From NCBI GenBank assembly GCA_964541155.1, contig CAZIPC010000008.1:42868-106867 (forward strand): a stretch of DNA of 64,000 bases. The letters are read 5' to 3'. How positions within the stretch are numbered: the first letter of the stretch is position 1; each line of letters starts with the position of its first letter. This DNA comes from UBA4416 sp964541155. Lineage in GTDB: Bacteria; Bacteroidota; Bacteroidia; B-17B0; Aurantibacillaceae. Under the pieces are notes generated by a model. The model worked only from the letters and a program-made list of their open reading frames with translations, did no database searches and was not told where the DNA came from. The position numbers were made by a program, and so were the translations under genes. Shown here piece by piece: positions 42,515-51,398 of the stretch.

Positions 42515-44116
42515 ATGCTATTTTCATCTCAAAAAACAGAACTTGTCAAAACGAATCTTTTTTCCGATTTATTTATAGATTATATCTCTAAATCAAATCA
42601 AGCAAATAAGTTCTATGATTATCATATTACTAAACAAGATTTTTTAAATTATATTTCTGAAAATACATTTGATTATTTAAATAGAACAGTTTTAGTAAAC
42701 GCTTTAACTAGGCAATCTAAATTAGTGTCTAATACATCTAATCAATCTTTTTTTAATATTACTTTATTAGAAAACTCAAATACCTATACAGTTACTACAG
42801 GCCATCAATTATGTTTATTCACAGGGCCTTTATATTTTATATATAAAATAGTAAGTGCAATTAACTTATGTAAATCTTTAAAGGAAAATTTTAGTGATAA
42901 AAATTTTGTTCCTATATATTGGATGGCTAGTGAAGATCATGATTTTGAAGAAATTAATAACGCAAATGTTTTCGGCAAAAACATAAAATGGAATAGCAAT
43001 CAAAAAGGAAGTGTTGGAGAATTTAATACCTTAGGGCTCGAAGAAGTTATTGCTGAATTAAAAAGTATATTAGGTAATGCCGATAAAACGAATGAATTAA
43101 TTTCGGTTTTTGAAAAAGCATATTTAAAACATATTAATTTAACAGATGCTACCAGATATATAGTAAATGAACTTTTTGGAGAATATGGCTTAGTAATTTT
43201 AGATGGAAACGACGTGGAATTAAAACATTTATTTAAGAATGAATTAAAACAAGATATTTTTAAAAATACCTCATTTAAATTTGTATCTGAAACAATTACT
43301 GAACTTCAAAAAAATTATTCTGTACAAGTAGCACCAAGAGAAATTAATGTTTTTTATAAAGAAAAAGAACTACGAGAACGTATCGAAAAACAAGATAATC
43401 GTTATGTAGTTTTAAATACTCCTATTAGTTTTTCAGAAGATGAAATGAATAGTGTTATTCAATTATCTCCAGAAAAACTGAGTCCAAATGTTGTTTTAAG
43501 ACCATTATATCAGCAAAAAATATTACCAAATATAGCGTATGTTGGCGGCCCAGGAGAATTAGCTTATTGGCTAGAGTATAAAGCTATGTTTGATTCATAT
43601 AAAATCCATTTTCCAATATTAATGCCTCGCCAATTTGTAATGATTGCAGATAAGAATGTGCAAACCAAATTGAAAAAATTAATGTTAAAAATAGATGATG
43701 TTTTTAAAGATGGCGAAGAATTAGTTAAGCAATTTATTAAAATACAACATCACGATATAAATTTAGAAGAAACTAAAAAACAGTTGGCTGAAATTTATAT
43801 ATCCGTTATTGAAACAGTAAGTAATATTGATAAAACACTTGTAGGTACAGCTGAAGCTGAAAAGCAAAAAGCGATTAATAGTATTACTGTAATTGAACAA
43901 AAAATTAATAGAGCCTTAAAACAAAAATCTGAAACAGAGATGAATCAAATATGGGGAATCAAAGAAAAATTATTTCCAAAAGGAACACCCCAAGAACGTT
44001 ATGATAATTTTACTATGCATTATAGTAAGCATGGTAAATTATTTATTGAAAATTTAATACAGGCTTTATATTATGATTTAGATAAATTTCAGTACACTGT
44101 TTTGTTAGAAAATTAA
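42515..44116 (+). CDS. bshC: Bacillithiol biosynthesis cysteine-adding enzyme BshC
   Basis: BshC is the putative last enzyme of bacillithiol synthesis, adding cysteine to glucosaminyl-malate; bacillithiol is the main low-molecular-weight thiol of Firmicutes and many Bacteroidota. The core motifs are present: TVTTGHQLCLFTGPLYFIYK (about residues 90-108), PIYWMASEDHDFEEINNA, KLSPNVVLRPLYQQ and AYVGGPGELAYWLEYK, followed by a coiled coil near residues 410-470. Length (533 aa) is normal. I chose ATG 42515 over a TTG at 42509, because the -7 element covers the TTG. bshA and bshB are not in the window. Confidence 0.94.
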   Translation: MLFSSQKTELVKTNLFSDLFIDYISKSNQANKFYDYHITKQDFLNYISENTFDYLNRTVLVNALTRQSKLVSNTSNQSFFNITLLENSNTYTVTTGHQLCLFTGPLYFIYKIVSAINLCKSLKENFSDKNFVPIYWMASEDHDFEEINNANVFGKNIKWNSNQKGSVGEFNTLGLEEVIAELKSILGNADKTNELISVFEKAYLKHINLTDATRYIVNELFGEYGLVILDGNDVELKHLFKNELKQDIFKNTSFKFVSETITELQKNYSVQVAPREINVFYKEKELRERIEKQDNRYVVLNTPISFSEDEMNSVIQLSPEKLSPNVVLRPLYQQKILPNIAYVGGPGELAYWLEYKAMFDSYKIHFPILMPRQFVMIADKNVQTKLKKLMLKIDDVFKDGEELVKQFIKIQHHDINLEETKKQLAEIYISVIETVSNIDKTLVGTAEAEKQKAINSITVIEQKINRALKQKSETEMNQIWGIKEKLFPKGTPQERYDNFTMHYSKHGKLFIENLIQALYYDLDKFQYTVLLEN

Positions 44117-44122
44117 TATAAT

Positions 44123-44383
44123 TTATAAATCTTCATCAGCAACTCTTTTACCTCTGATAAGTTTCCAAATTGTTGCAATTTGTTTTCTGAAAATAAACGC
44201 CATTAAAACATAAGGCACTAACATCAAATATATTATACCTTGATTGATACCGCCTGCAACTGAATTTTGTTGACCCTGACTACTTTCTACAGACGCTTTG
44301 CACATAGCACATTGGGAATCCAAAACATTTGGAAGAAAAATAAAAATGGCTAATATAAAAAGTATAAAATGATATTTTTTCAT
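44123..44383 (-). CDS. Small CxxC membrane protein of unknown function
   Basis: The 86-aa protein has an N-terminal signal or anchor (residues 5-22), then SQCAMCKASVESSQG with a CxxC pair, a second hydrophobic segment (about 47-66, GIIYLMLVPYVLMAFIF) and a basic, acidic-ended tail. The order signal, CAMC, TM recurs in Bacteroidota as a short protein of unknown function. The CxxC could bind a metal or act in thiol exchange, but no partner is evident. It lies 32 bases downstream of pgeF on the same strand, so the two may be co-transcribed. Its stop is 6 bases from that of bshC, with no terminator between them. Confidence 0.78.
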   Translation of the reverse strand: MKKYHFILFILAIFIFLPNVLDSQCAMCKASVESSQGQQNSVAGGINQGIIYLMLVPYVLMAFIFRKQIATIWKLIRGKRVADEDL

Positions 44384-44415
44384 TAAAGGATATTATTGAA
44401 GCCCAAATTTACTAA

Positions 44416-45123
44416 TTATTTCAACATAATTATTGCCCACATTCTCCCTGTTTTTCCGTTATCTCTTCTGTAGGAGAAGAAATCATCTTCAGTTGTACAA
44501 CGATTCATACACCAAATATTTTCAGGATGTATGCCATTTTCTATAGCTACCTGCTTATTTGCTTCTAGTAAATCTAAGTGTCTATTTTCCCAACAAGCAC
44601 CACTAAAGTTAGCTTCTTTAAATTGCGTAATAATATTTTCGCTTACTTCATAATTAGCTTTTGAAATGCCTTGACCTATAGCTACAATAATTGTTGAGGT
44701 GTTAGCGCCAAGTTTTACCATTTCTTCAATGGTATTTTTTACAATTTTTGCTACAGTACCTTTCCATCCACAATGCGCTGCGCCAATTACTTTATTTACT
44801 TTATCATAAAATAATATAGGGTAGCAATCTGCTGTTGCAACTGCTATAGCCATATTTTTAGCATTTGTTACTAAAGCATCACCGGTTTGAATGCCAGGCT
44901 GAGCCATACAAACATGATTACTATGAATTTGATTTAAATATGAAACCTGACTCATGTTTATATTTAAGTCGCCTAATGCAAGTAATCTGTTTTTATCAAT
45001 ATTTTCCTTTAAATCATCTACTCCACCCAGATTTAAACTTAAAAACGGATCATGAGAAACACCTCCATAACGGGTTGAAAACCCATGAATAGTATTAATT
45101 TTATCCGTTTTTAGCCAATACAT
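44416..45123 (-). CDS. pgeF: Peptidoglycan editing factor PgeF (laccase-domain, YfiH/DUF152)
   Basis: The 235-aa single-domain protein of the PgeF/YlmD family has the conserved metal or active-site residues in LNQIHSNHV (His), VATADCYPILFYD (Cys) and GAAHCGWKGTV (His, Cys). In E. coli PgeF removes wrongly incorporated L-Ser from muropeptide precursors; other members show polyphenol oxidase or purine nucleoside phosphorylase activity. Its end, FFSYRRDNGKTGRMWAIIML, is also typical. Length is normal. It is transcribed divergently from the DEAD-box helicase, with the small CxxC protein downstream. Confidence 0.93.
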   Translation of the reverse strand: MYWLKTDKINTIHGFSTRYGGVSHDPFLSLNLGGVDDLKENIDKNRLLALGDLNINMSQVSYLNQIHSNHVCMAQPGIQTGDALVTNAKNMAIAVATADCYPILFYDKVNKVIGAAHCGWKGTVAKIVKNTIEEMVKLGANTSTIIVAIGQGISKANYEVSENIITQFKEANFSGACWENRHLDLLEANKQVAIENGIHPENIWCMNRCTTEDDFFSYRRDNGKTGRMWAIIMLK

Positions 45124-45197
45124 TTTAATCTGTCTTTTAGCTATAAAATTAGTAAATTAGGACTTTTAAAAAATAATAACTTATAAAATATATTCTT

Positions 45198-46430
45198 TTG
45201 ACATTCAACGATTTTAATTTTGATCAAACATTAATAGACGGACTCCAATCTATGGGGTATAAATTACCTACACCCATTCAACAACAAGCTATTCCAGTCA
45301 TACAGTCAGGTAAAGATTTAATAGCATGTGCCCAAACAGGAACCGGAAAAACTGCTGCCTTTGTATTACCTGTTTTAGATAAAATAGTTAAGACTAATAA
45401 AGGAGGGATTAATACATTAATAATTGCACCTACTCGCGAACTAGTTTTACAAATAGATCAACAAATAGAAGGTATGGCTTATTTCTGTGGAGTAAGTTCA
45501 ATTGGTATTTATGGCGGAAATGATGGAGTAGTTTGGGAGCGTCAAGCAAGAGCATTAAGAGAAGGCGTTGATATTGTCATTGCAACTCCTGGAAGATTAA
45601 TAGCGTTATTGCAATCAGGAGATATTAATTTTGATACTATTGAACATTTAATTTTAGATGAAGCAGATAGAATGTTAGATATGGGATTTGCAGATGACAT
45701 TAAAACAATTTTAAAGTATGTGCCAGAAAAAAGACAAACAATAATGTTTTCTGCAACGATGGCACCAAAAATTAGAGTATTAGCAGGTCATTTATTACAA
45801 AATCCAGAATCTATTAACATTGCTATTTCTAAACCTGCAGCAGGGATTGTTCAGCAGGCATACGTGGTTTATGATGCACAAAAAGAAAAATTATTAAAAG
45901 ATATACTAAAAAATGAAGATTTTTCTTCTGTAATTATATTTTCTTCTACTAAAGAAAAGGTAAAAGAATTAGCTCAAACATTTAAAGCGTTAAAGTATTC
46001 TGTTCAAGGTTTTTCTTCTGATTTAGATCAAACTGAACGTGAAGAAATCATGCGTAATTTTAAATCTAGAAAACTTCGTATTTTAATTGGGACTGATATT
46101 TTGTCGAGAGGAATTGATGTTGATGGAATTAGTTTAGTTGTAAATTATGACGCACCACCTGATCCAGAGGATTACATTCATAGAATAGGAAGAACTGCAA
46201 GAGCAGCAAAAGAAGGTGTAGCAATTACGTTTATAAATGAAAAAGATCAACCTAAATTTGCCCAAATAGAAGCCTTAATGGGAATTGATGTAGTTAAAAT
46301 GCCTATACCAGAAGAGTTTGGTAAAGGTCCAGAATATAATCCAGATGCTGCCAAAAGACCTCGCTCATTAGGAAATAAAACCAAATTAGGAGGGAATAAA
46401 AAACCATTTCATAGACCCAAAAAAGTGTAA
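45198..46430 (+). CDS. DEAD-box RNA helicase, RhlE-like
   Basis: This ATP-dependent RNA helicase acts in RNA unwinding in ribosome assembly or RNA decay. The motifs are in order: Q motif YKLPTPIQQQAIP, motif I AQTGTGKT, Ia PTRELVLQ, Ib TPGRL, II DEAD (LILDEADRMLDMGF), III SAT, IV IIFSSTKEK, V TDILSRGIDV, VI HRIGRTARA. The C-terminal tail is short and basic (GNKTKLGGNKKPFHRPKKV), as in RhlE. At 410 residues it is a typical small DEAD-box protein. The start is a TTG: the next in-frame ATG (45252) would remove the Q motif. TATTCTTTTG directly before it is promoter-like, so the leader is very short. Confidence 0.95.
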   Translation: MTFNDFNFDQTLIDGLQSMGYKLPTPIQQQAIPVIQSGKDLIACAQTGTGKTAAFVLPVLDKIVKTNKGGINTLIIAPTRELVLQIDQQIEGMAYFCGVSSIGIYGGNDGVVWERQARALREGVDIVIATPGRLIALLQSGDINFDTIEHLILDEADRMLDMGFADDIKTILKYVPEKRQTIMFSATMAPKIRVLAGHLLQNPESINIAISKPAAGIVQQAYVVYDAQKEKLLKDILKNEDFSSVIIFSSTKEKVKELAQTFKALKYSVQGFSSDLDQTEREEIMRNFKSRKLRILIGTDILSRGIDVDGISLVVNYDAPPDPEDYIHRIGRTARAAKEGVAITFINEKDQPKFAQIEALMGIDVVKMPIPEEFGKGPEYNPDAAKRPRSLGNKTKLGGNKKPFHRPKKV

Positions 46431-46524
46431 TTAATTGTTCAAAATAGTATATTTAAAATCTTAAATTTCTATAAAATCTTAAAAGAAAAAATGACAATTT
46501 TATAGTTTAAAAAATGATAATAAA

Positions 46525-48069
46525 ATGAATTCAAAAATAGCTTTACTCGAAAAAAAACAAGCAGAAGCCCTTTTAGGAGGAGGACAAAAACGCATAGATG
46601 CTCAACACAAAAAAGGAAAATTAACAGCCCGCGAGAGAATTCACTTCTTATTAGATGAAGGTAGTTTTGAAGAAATAGGAATGATGGTAACTCATCGTAG
46701 TAAAGATTTTGGTTTGGAAAAAGAGCAATATTTAGGAGATGGTGTTGTGACAGGATATGGCACAGTAAATGGAAGATTAATATATGTGTTTTCTCAAGAT
46801 TTTACAGTGTTTGGAGGATCCTTATCAGAAACCCATGCCGAAAAAATATGTAAAGTAATGGATTTGGCCATGAAAAATGGAGCGCCAATTATAGGGTTAA
46901 ATGATAGTGGAGGAGCTCGTATTCAAGAAGGAGTTGTTTCATTGGGAGGATATGCAGATATTTTCTATCGAAATGTAAGAGCTAGTGGGGTTATTCCTCA
47001 ACTTTCAGGTATTATGGGGCCTTGCGCTGGAGGAGCGGTTTATAGCCCAGCTATAACAGACTTTATTTTAATGGTTGAAAACACAAGTTATATGTTTGTT
47101 ACTGGACCTAATGTTGTGAAAACTGTAACACACGAAGAAGTGACTTCTGAAGAATTGGGTGGAGCAATGACCCATGCTAGTAAAAGCGGAGTTACTCATT
47201 TTGCTTGCGCTAATGAAATTGAAGCCATCACAAATATTAAACAAATTTTGAGTTATATACCGCAAAATTGCGAAGAAGATGCTCCGAGCATTCCTTATGA
47301 TTTTTCAGGTTCAGAATCTCGACCTTCACTTAACGCTATTATTCCCGAAAATGCTAATCAACCCTATGATATAAGAGAAGTGATAGAAAATGTAATTGAT
47401 GACAACAGCTTTTTAGAAGTACATAAAAATTTTGCTGAAAATATTGTAGTTGGTTTTGCTCGTTTAGCAGGGCGTTCCATAGGTATTGTTGCTAATCAAC
47501 CAGCTGTATTAGCCGGAGTGTTAGATATTCATTCGTCTACTAAAGCAGCTCGTTTTGTTAGATTTTGCGACTGTTTTAATATCCCATTATTAGTATTTGA
47601 AGACGTACCTGGATTTTTACCTGGTACCGACCAAGAATGGAATGCAATTATTACGAACGGAGCAAAATTATTATATGCCTTTAGTGAAGCTACAGTTCCA
47701 CGTATTACTGTAATCACTCGTAAAGCATACGGAGGAGCGTATGATGTTATGAATAGTAAACACATAGGTGCTGATATGAATTATGCATGGCCTAGTGCTG
47801 AAATTGCCGTAATGGGTGCAAAAGGAGCTGCTGAGATTATTTTTAAAAATGAAATTTCTGCCGCTGAAAATAAAGAAGAAAAATGGAAAGAAAAAGAAGC
47901 GGAATATCAAACAATGTTTGCAAATCCATATAGGGCAGCTGAAAGGGGTTTTATCGACGAAGTTATTAAACCAGAACAAACTCGAGAAAAATTAATAAAA
48001 GCATTTAAAATGCTTGAAAATAAAGTAGATAAATTACCTAAAAAGAAACACGGTAATATTCCTCTATAA
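46525..48069 (+). CDS. Acyl-CoA carboxylase beta (carboxyltransferase) subunit, PccB-like
   Basis: The 514-aa carboxyltransferase moves CO2 from biotin to an acyl-CoA such as propionyl-CoA. Typical blocks are GGGQKRIDAQHKKGKLTARERI at the start, FSQDFTVFGGSLSE, GLNDSGGARIQEG, IMGPCAGGAVYSPA, DVPGFLPGTDQEWNAII and RKAYGGAYDVM. The length and the LTARERI start fit propionyl-CoA carboxylase and methylmalonyl-CoA decarboxylase alpha subunits better than acetyl-CoA carboxylase AccD. The biotin-carrying partner is not next to it, so the substrate remains open. It lies 94 bases after the DEAD-box gene and ends in a strong terminator. Confidence 0.92.
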   Translation: MNSKIALLEKKQAEALLGGGQKRIDAQHKKGKLTARERIHFLLDEGSFEEIGMMVTHRSKDFGLEKEQYLGDGVVTGYGTVNGRLIYVFSQDFTVFGGSLSETHAEKICKVMDLAMKNGAPIIGLNDSGGARIQEGVVSLGGYADIFYRNVRASGVIPQLSGIMGPCAGGAVYSPAITDFILMVENTSYMFVTGPNVVKTVTHEEVTSEELGGAMTHASKSGVTHFACANEIEAITNIKQILSYIPQNCEEDAPSIPYDFSGSESRPSLNAIIPENANQPYDIREVIENVIDDNSFLEVHKNFAENIVVGFARLAGRSIGIVANQPAVLAGVLDIHSSTKAARFVRFCDCFNIPLLVFEDVPGFLPGTDQEWNAIITNGAKLLYAFSEATVPRITVITRKAYGGAYDVMNSKHIGADMNYAWPSAEIAVMGAKGAAEIIFKNEISAAENKEEKWKEKEAEYQTMFANPYRAAERGFIDEVIKPEQTREKLIKAFKMLENKVDKLPKKKHGNIPL

Positions 48070-48113
48070 AAGCACAAAAAAGGCTATCTCTTGAGATAGC
48101 CTTTTTTGTGCTT
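48070..48113 (+). terminator. Terminator with 21-bp stem after the carboxylase gene
   Basis: The arms 48070-48090 and 48093-48113 are exact complements with a 2-base loop, core GGCTATCTC/GAGATAGCC, A6/T6 tracts and an outer AAGCAC/GTGCTT. It begins at the stop codon. Its T tract also supplies the TTTG of the next gene's -33 element. Confidence 0.9.
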
Positions 48114-48135
48114 CATACTAAGATATGTATATTTG
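48105..48135 (+). promoter_or_regulatory. Promoter of the four-TM gene, -33 inside a terminator
   Basis: TTTG (48105-48108), a 19-base spacer and TATATTTG (48128-48135) are full matches to the Bacteroidota promoter. The -33 element lies in the right arm of the preceding terminator. The ATG is 19 bases downstream of the -7 element. Confidence 0.75.
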
Positions 48136-48154
48136 AAAAACATAAATAATAATC

Positions 48155-48544
48155 ATGAATTTCATTGTTAAACTTCTTATATCAACTTTTGCAGTATTAA
48201 TAACCGCTTATTTTTTAGACGGAGTAATTATAGGAAATAATCAATTTTATAGCAGTACTTATCCTGAAATAAATAAATTAGTAACCGCATTTTTAGTCGC
48301 AGTTGTATTAGCTTTTTTGAATACCATTGTAAAACCTATACTTACCATTTTGTCGTTACCCATTACTTTTTTTACTTTAGGATTATTTCTACTTGTAATT
48401 AATGCATTTATAATTTTGTTTGCAGACAAGCTTGTAGATGGATTTAAAGTAGATGGATTTTGGACAGCCGCATGGTTTAGTGTAGTTTTATCTTTAGTTA
48501 CAGGTTTTTTAGAATTATTTAATAAAAAAGAAAAATCAGAATAA
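48155..48544 (+). CDS. Four-TM membrane protein (phage holin superfamily IV-like family)
   Basis: This 129-aa protein has four hydrophobic segments (about residues 3-22, 44-62, 64-84 and 100-119). The blocks AFLNTIVKPILTILSLPITFFTLGLFLLVINAFI and LVDGFKVDGFWTAAWFSVVLSL (as short motifs IVKPIL and GFWTA) mark the widespread family labelled phage holin superfamily IV. That label is historical; most members are chromosomal inner-membrane proteins of unknown function, and no phage genes are near. It has its own promoter and no obvious link to the neighbouring histidine kinase. Confidence 0.87.
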   Translation: MNFIVKLLISTFAVLITAYFLDGVIIGNNQFYSSTYPEINKLVTAFLVAVVLAFLNTIVKPILTILSLPITFFTLGLFLLVINAFIILFADKLVDGFKVDGFWTAAWFSVVLSLVTGFLELFNKKEKSE

Positions 48545-48630
48545 ATAAATTCACCTCATTTTATCTGCCATTCTGATAGTTTTGCCGTTAAAAAACGTTA
48601 AGTGCTAAAATAACCTAGTGTTTACTTTAT

Positions 48631-48638
48631 TACATTTG
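48631..48638 (+). promoter_or_regulatory. -7 element of the histidine kinase gene
   Basis: TACATTTG, a full match to TAnnTTTG, ends 5 bases before ATG 48644, again predicting an almost leaderless mRNA. A second match, TAGTTTTG (48577-48584), lies further upstream and could be an alternative promoter. No TTTG is at -33 of either. Confidence 0.5.
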
Positions 48639-48643
48639 TTAAG

Positions 48644-50218
48644 ATGAATAAGCATAATTTAGGTATTATATCAACACTGGTTGGTTTAGCATTAATAGCT
48701 CTTATTGCTGTTCAAATTTATTGGATAAAAAGTTCAGTAAAGTTAAAAGAAGAAGAATTTGAACGTTCTGTTAAAGAAGCCTTAAAATCAACATCTAATA
48801 AACTCGAAAAAATAGGTACAGCTAACAAAATAGCTAAAAAAATAAAATTACGCAAACAAGGGGTTCGAATTACAAAACCCAGGATGGTAAGTGTTGGAAG
48901 CCCTTCTGGTAATGATGTGCAAGTTCGTATATTTGAAGAGTTAAGTACAGATTCATCGGGTATTATCACAAGTAAAATGTCTCAAAAAGAATTTATTGGA
49001 GATTCTATTAACTCTAAAAATCATTTTTTGCCTTATGAATTATTAAACGCTTCCCAATCTACTTCTAAAAATATTGAAAGTTTAAGAGATGAATTGTTTC
49101 AAACAAAAACAGAGATTGTAAATGATTTATTTGATGAATTAATTAGTATTAATGTATATAAGGATTATAAACCAAGGGTAGATTCATTAATGTTGGACAC
49201 CATTTTAAGGCAAGAATTATTAGCTGAGGGAATAACAACTAATTTTGTTTACTCTGTTTCTAGTCAATTAGTAAATTCAAAGACTGATGAAAATTATCAA
49301 GATGCACAAAAAAATTGTGATTCTACCGGATGTTCAATAAAAATTAATCTATCTCCAAATAATGTTTTTGTCACACCTCAATACTTAAGTGTTCAGTTTC
49401 CTAATCAAAAAAATTATTTATTAAAAACCATGTGGATGATGCTTGGAGTATCTGTAATGGTGATTTTAATTTTAATCTTTTCTTTTTACTACACCATCTC
49501 AACCATTTTCAGACAAAAAAAATTATCAGTTATAAAAAATGATTTCATAAGTAATATGACTCATGAATTTAAAACGCCAATTAGCACAATATCATTAGCT
49601 ACAGAAATGCTAAATGATGATTCAGTTATTAAAACACCAGAAAAACAACAACGTTTTCTTAAAATGATAAAAGATGAGAATAAACGTTTAAGTATTCTTG
49701 TTGAGAGTATATTGCAAACATCTATTTTAGATAAGGGGGAATTTAAATTAAAACTCAGTGATGTTGATGTTCATGAAATTATAAATCAAGCAATACAAAA
49801 CACTCAGTTGTTGATTGATCAAAGAGCTGGAATTATTACTAAACACCTAGACGCGAGTAATTTTATTATTTATGCTGATAAAATTCATCTAACAAATATT
49901 ATTTTTAATTTAATTGATAATGCTATCAAATACACAAAAGATAACCCTAACATAATAATATCAACAAAAGACACGTTAGATAGCATTGAAATTATAGTAG
50001 AAGATAATGGAATAGGAATTAGTAAAGAAAATCAACGAAAAATATTTGATAAATTTTATAGAGTGCCTACTGGAAATGTTCACAACGTAAAAGGATTTGG
50101 GTTAGGATTAAGCTACGTGCAAGCTGTTGTTCAAAAACATAATGGTACAATTCATGTTGAGAGTGAATTAGGAAAAGGAAGTGCTTTTAAAATAGTAATG
50201 CCCTATAAACACATATAA
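48644..50218 (+). CDS. Sensor histidine kinase
   Basis: This membrane sensor kinase has 524 residues: TM1 about 8-27, a periplasmic region about 30-260, TM2 about 263-287, then the dimerisation/phosphoacceptor domain with His307 in the H box (MTHEFKTPISTISLATEML) and an HATPase domain with N box NLIDNAIKYT, G1 VEDNGIGIS, F box FDKFYRVP and G2 GFGLGLSYV. The periplasmic part has no recognised sensor fold and is rich in Lys/Ser; the ligand is unknown. It is followed 26 bases later by its response regulator and then by an exported Cys-repeat protein. RprX/RprY of Bacteroides is a likely type of relative. No HAMP domain is evident. Confidence 0.94.
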   Translation: MNKHNLGIISTLVGLALIALIAVQIYWIKSSVKLKEEEFERSVKEALKSTSNKLEKIGTANKIAKKIKLRKQGVRITKPRMVSVGSPSGNDVQVRIFEELSTDSSGIITSKMSQKEFIGDSINSKNHFLPYELLNASQSTSKNIESLRDELFQTKTEIVNDLFDELISINVYKDYKPRVDSLMLDTILRQELLAEGITTNFVYSVSSQLVNSKTDENYQDAQKNCDSTGCSIKINLSPNNVFVTPQYLSVQFPNQKNYLLKTMWMMLGVSVMVILILIFSFYYTISTIFRQKKLSVIKNDFISNMTHEFKTPISTISLATEMLNDDSVIKTPEKQQRFLKMIKDENKRLSILVESILQTSILDKGEFKLKLSDVDVHEIINQAIQNTQLLIDQRAGIITKHLDASNFIIYADKIHLTNIIFNLIDNAIKYTKDNPNIIISTKDTLDSIEIIVEDNGIGISKENQRKIFDKFYRVPTGNVHNVKGFGLGLSYVQAVVQKHNGTIHVESELGKGSAFKIVMPYKHI

Positions 50219-50244
50219 TAATAAACGTATAAAAATAAAAGATT

Positions 50245-50946
50245 ATGGAAAATGTAAAAACACAACTATTATTAGTTGAAGATGATCCGAATTTAGGAGC
50301 ATTATTGCAAGAGTATTTAGAGGCAAAGGGTTTTGAAACTAAATTAGCAACCGATGGCAAAAAAGGATTTGATGCATTTTGCAAACAAGAATTTGATTTA
50401 CTTTTACTAGATGTGATGATGCCAATAAAAGACGGCTTAACATTAGCAAAAGAGATTAGAGTAACTGATAAAAATGTTCCTATTATATTTTTAACTGCTA
50501 AAAGCATGAAAGAAGATACTATAGAAGGATTTAATGCAGGAGCAGATGATTATATTACTAAACCTTTTAGTATGGATGAATTATTAGCTCGTGTTAACGC
50601 TGTATTACGCAGAAGTAATAAACAAAGAGTTCATAACACAAACGATGTTAATTTTACCATTGGCAGCTATACATTTAATTCTGAAACCCAAGTTTTAATT
50701 CATAATGGAGCAGAGCAAAAATTAACTACCAAAGAAAGTCAATTAATGCGGTTATTATGTGTACACAAAAATGACGTTTTAGATAGAAATTTTGCTTTAA
50801 AAACAATTTGGCACGATGATAATTATTTTAATGGCAGAAGCATGGACGTATACATTGCTAAGCTTCGTAAATATCTAAAAGATGATTCAAAGGTAGAAAT
50901 TGTTAATGTACATGGTAAAGGGTTTAAATTATTAGTTAATTTATAA
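50245..50946 (+). CDS. OmpR-family response regulator
   Basis: The 233-aa regulator is the partner of the kinase just upstream. The receiver domain (1-120) has the acidic pocket Glu12, Asp13, Asp14, the phosphoacceptor Asp56 in LLLLDVMMP, Thr84 in FLTAKS and Lys86. The DNA-binding winged helix (about 135-232) has KLTTKESQLMRLLC, FNGRSMDVYIAKLRKYLKDD and VHGKGFKLLV, the usual OmpR/PhoB end. Its own targets cannot be read here; the gene at 50953 begins 6 bases after its stop and is presumably in the same transcript. Confidence 0.95.
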   Translation: MENVKTQLLLVEDDPNLGALLQEYLEAKGFETKLATDGKKGFDAFCKQEFDLLLLDVMMPIKDGLTLAKEIRVTDKNVPIIFLTAKSMKEDTIEGFNAGADDYITKPFSMDELLARVNAVLRRSNKQRVHNTNDVNFTIGSYTFNSETQVLIHNGAEQKLTTKESQLMRLLCVHKNDVLDRNFALKTIWHDDNYFNGRSMDVYIAKLRKYLKDDSKVEIVNVHGKGFKLLVNL

Positions 50947-50952
50947 CTGCTG

Positions 50953-51375
50953 ATGTTGTTAAAAAGAACACCAATTTTAGTAATACTTTTTTTAACTATT
51001 ATTAGAATTGGTGTTTTTTATACACAAGAAATTCCATTACCATACATTTGTCCTCATGGATATTCGGATCATCGTGGTATTATTTGCCAGTGTTCTAATC
51101 CTAACATACACTTTGATTCTATTTCTATAAAACAATTGCGAGTTGAGTCATACTGCCCAAGGGGAATTCATAATTTTATTTGTCAGTGTTCAAAACCCAC
51201 AACAAAGTTTGATACCGTTTTTACTACAAAAATTCTTAAATATAAGTACTGTCCGCAGGGTATTCATGATTCTTATTGTCAGTGTGGTCCAAATAGATAT
51301 CCGCTTGATAAAAAAAATATGGTTATAAAAAAAAAGCGAATGATACGTTTTCGTAAATTACTTAGATTACAATAA
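50953..51375 (+). CDS. Exported protein with three CPxG...CQC repeats
   Basis: I do not recognise this 140-aa protein. An N-terminal hydrophobic segment (about residues 8-24, PILVILFLTIIRIGVFY) suggests export or anchoring. Three repeats follow: ICPHGYSDHRGIICQCSNP, YCPRGIHNFICQCSKP and YCPQGIHDSYCQCGP (starting near residues 32, 68 and 100). The shared pattern is C-P-x-G, 5 to 9 residues, C-Q-C, giving nine Cys in all. The spacer between repeats (about 15 residues) includes FD and Lys-rich strands, and the tail is strongly basic (KKKRMIRFRKLLRLQ). Disulphides or metal binding are possible. It starts 6 bases after the response regulator stop, so kinase, regulator and this protein look like one operon. 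Confidence 0.75.
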   Translation: MLLKRTPILVILFLTIIRIGVFYTQEIPLPYICPHGYSDHRGIICQCSNPNIHFDSISIKQLRVESYCPRGIHNFICQCSKPTTKFDTVFTTKILKYKYCPQGIHDSYCQCGPNRYPLDKKNMVIKKKRMIRFRKLLRLQ

Positions 51376-51398
51376 TAAAGTTGTGAAATCTCCTAAAA

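Noticed and set aside
48155..48544. Possible phage remnant suggested by the holin-like family name
   Set aside because: The family name is historical; no integrase, capsid, lysis or tail genes are nearby and the gene has a normal chromosomal promoter.
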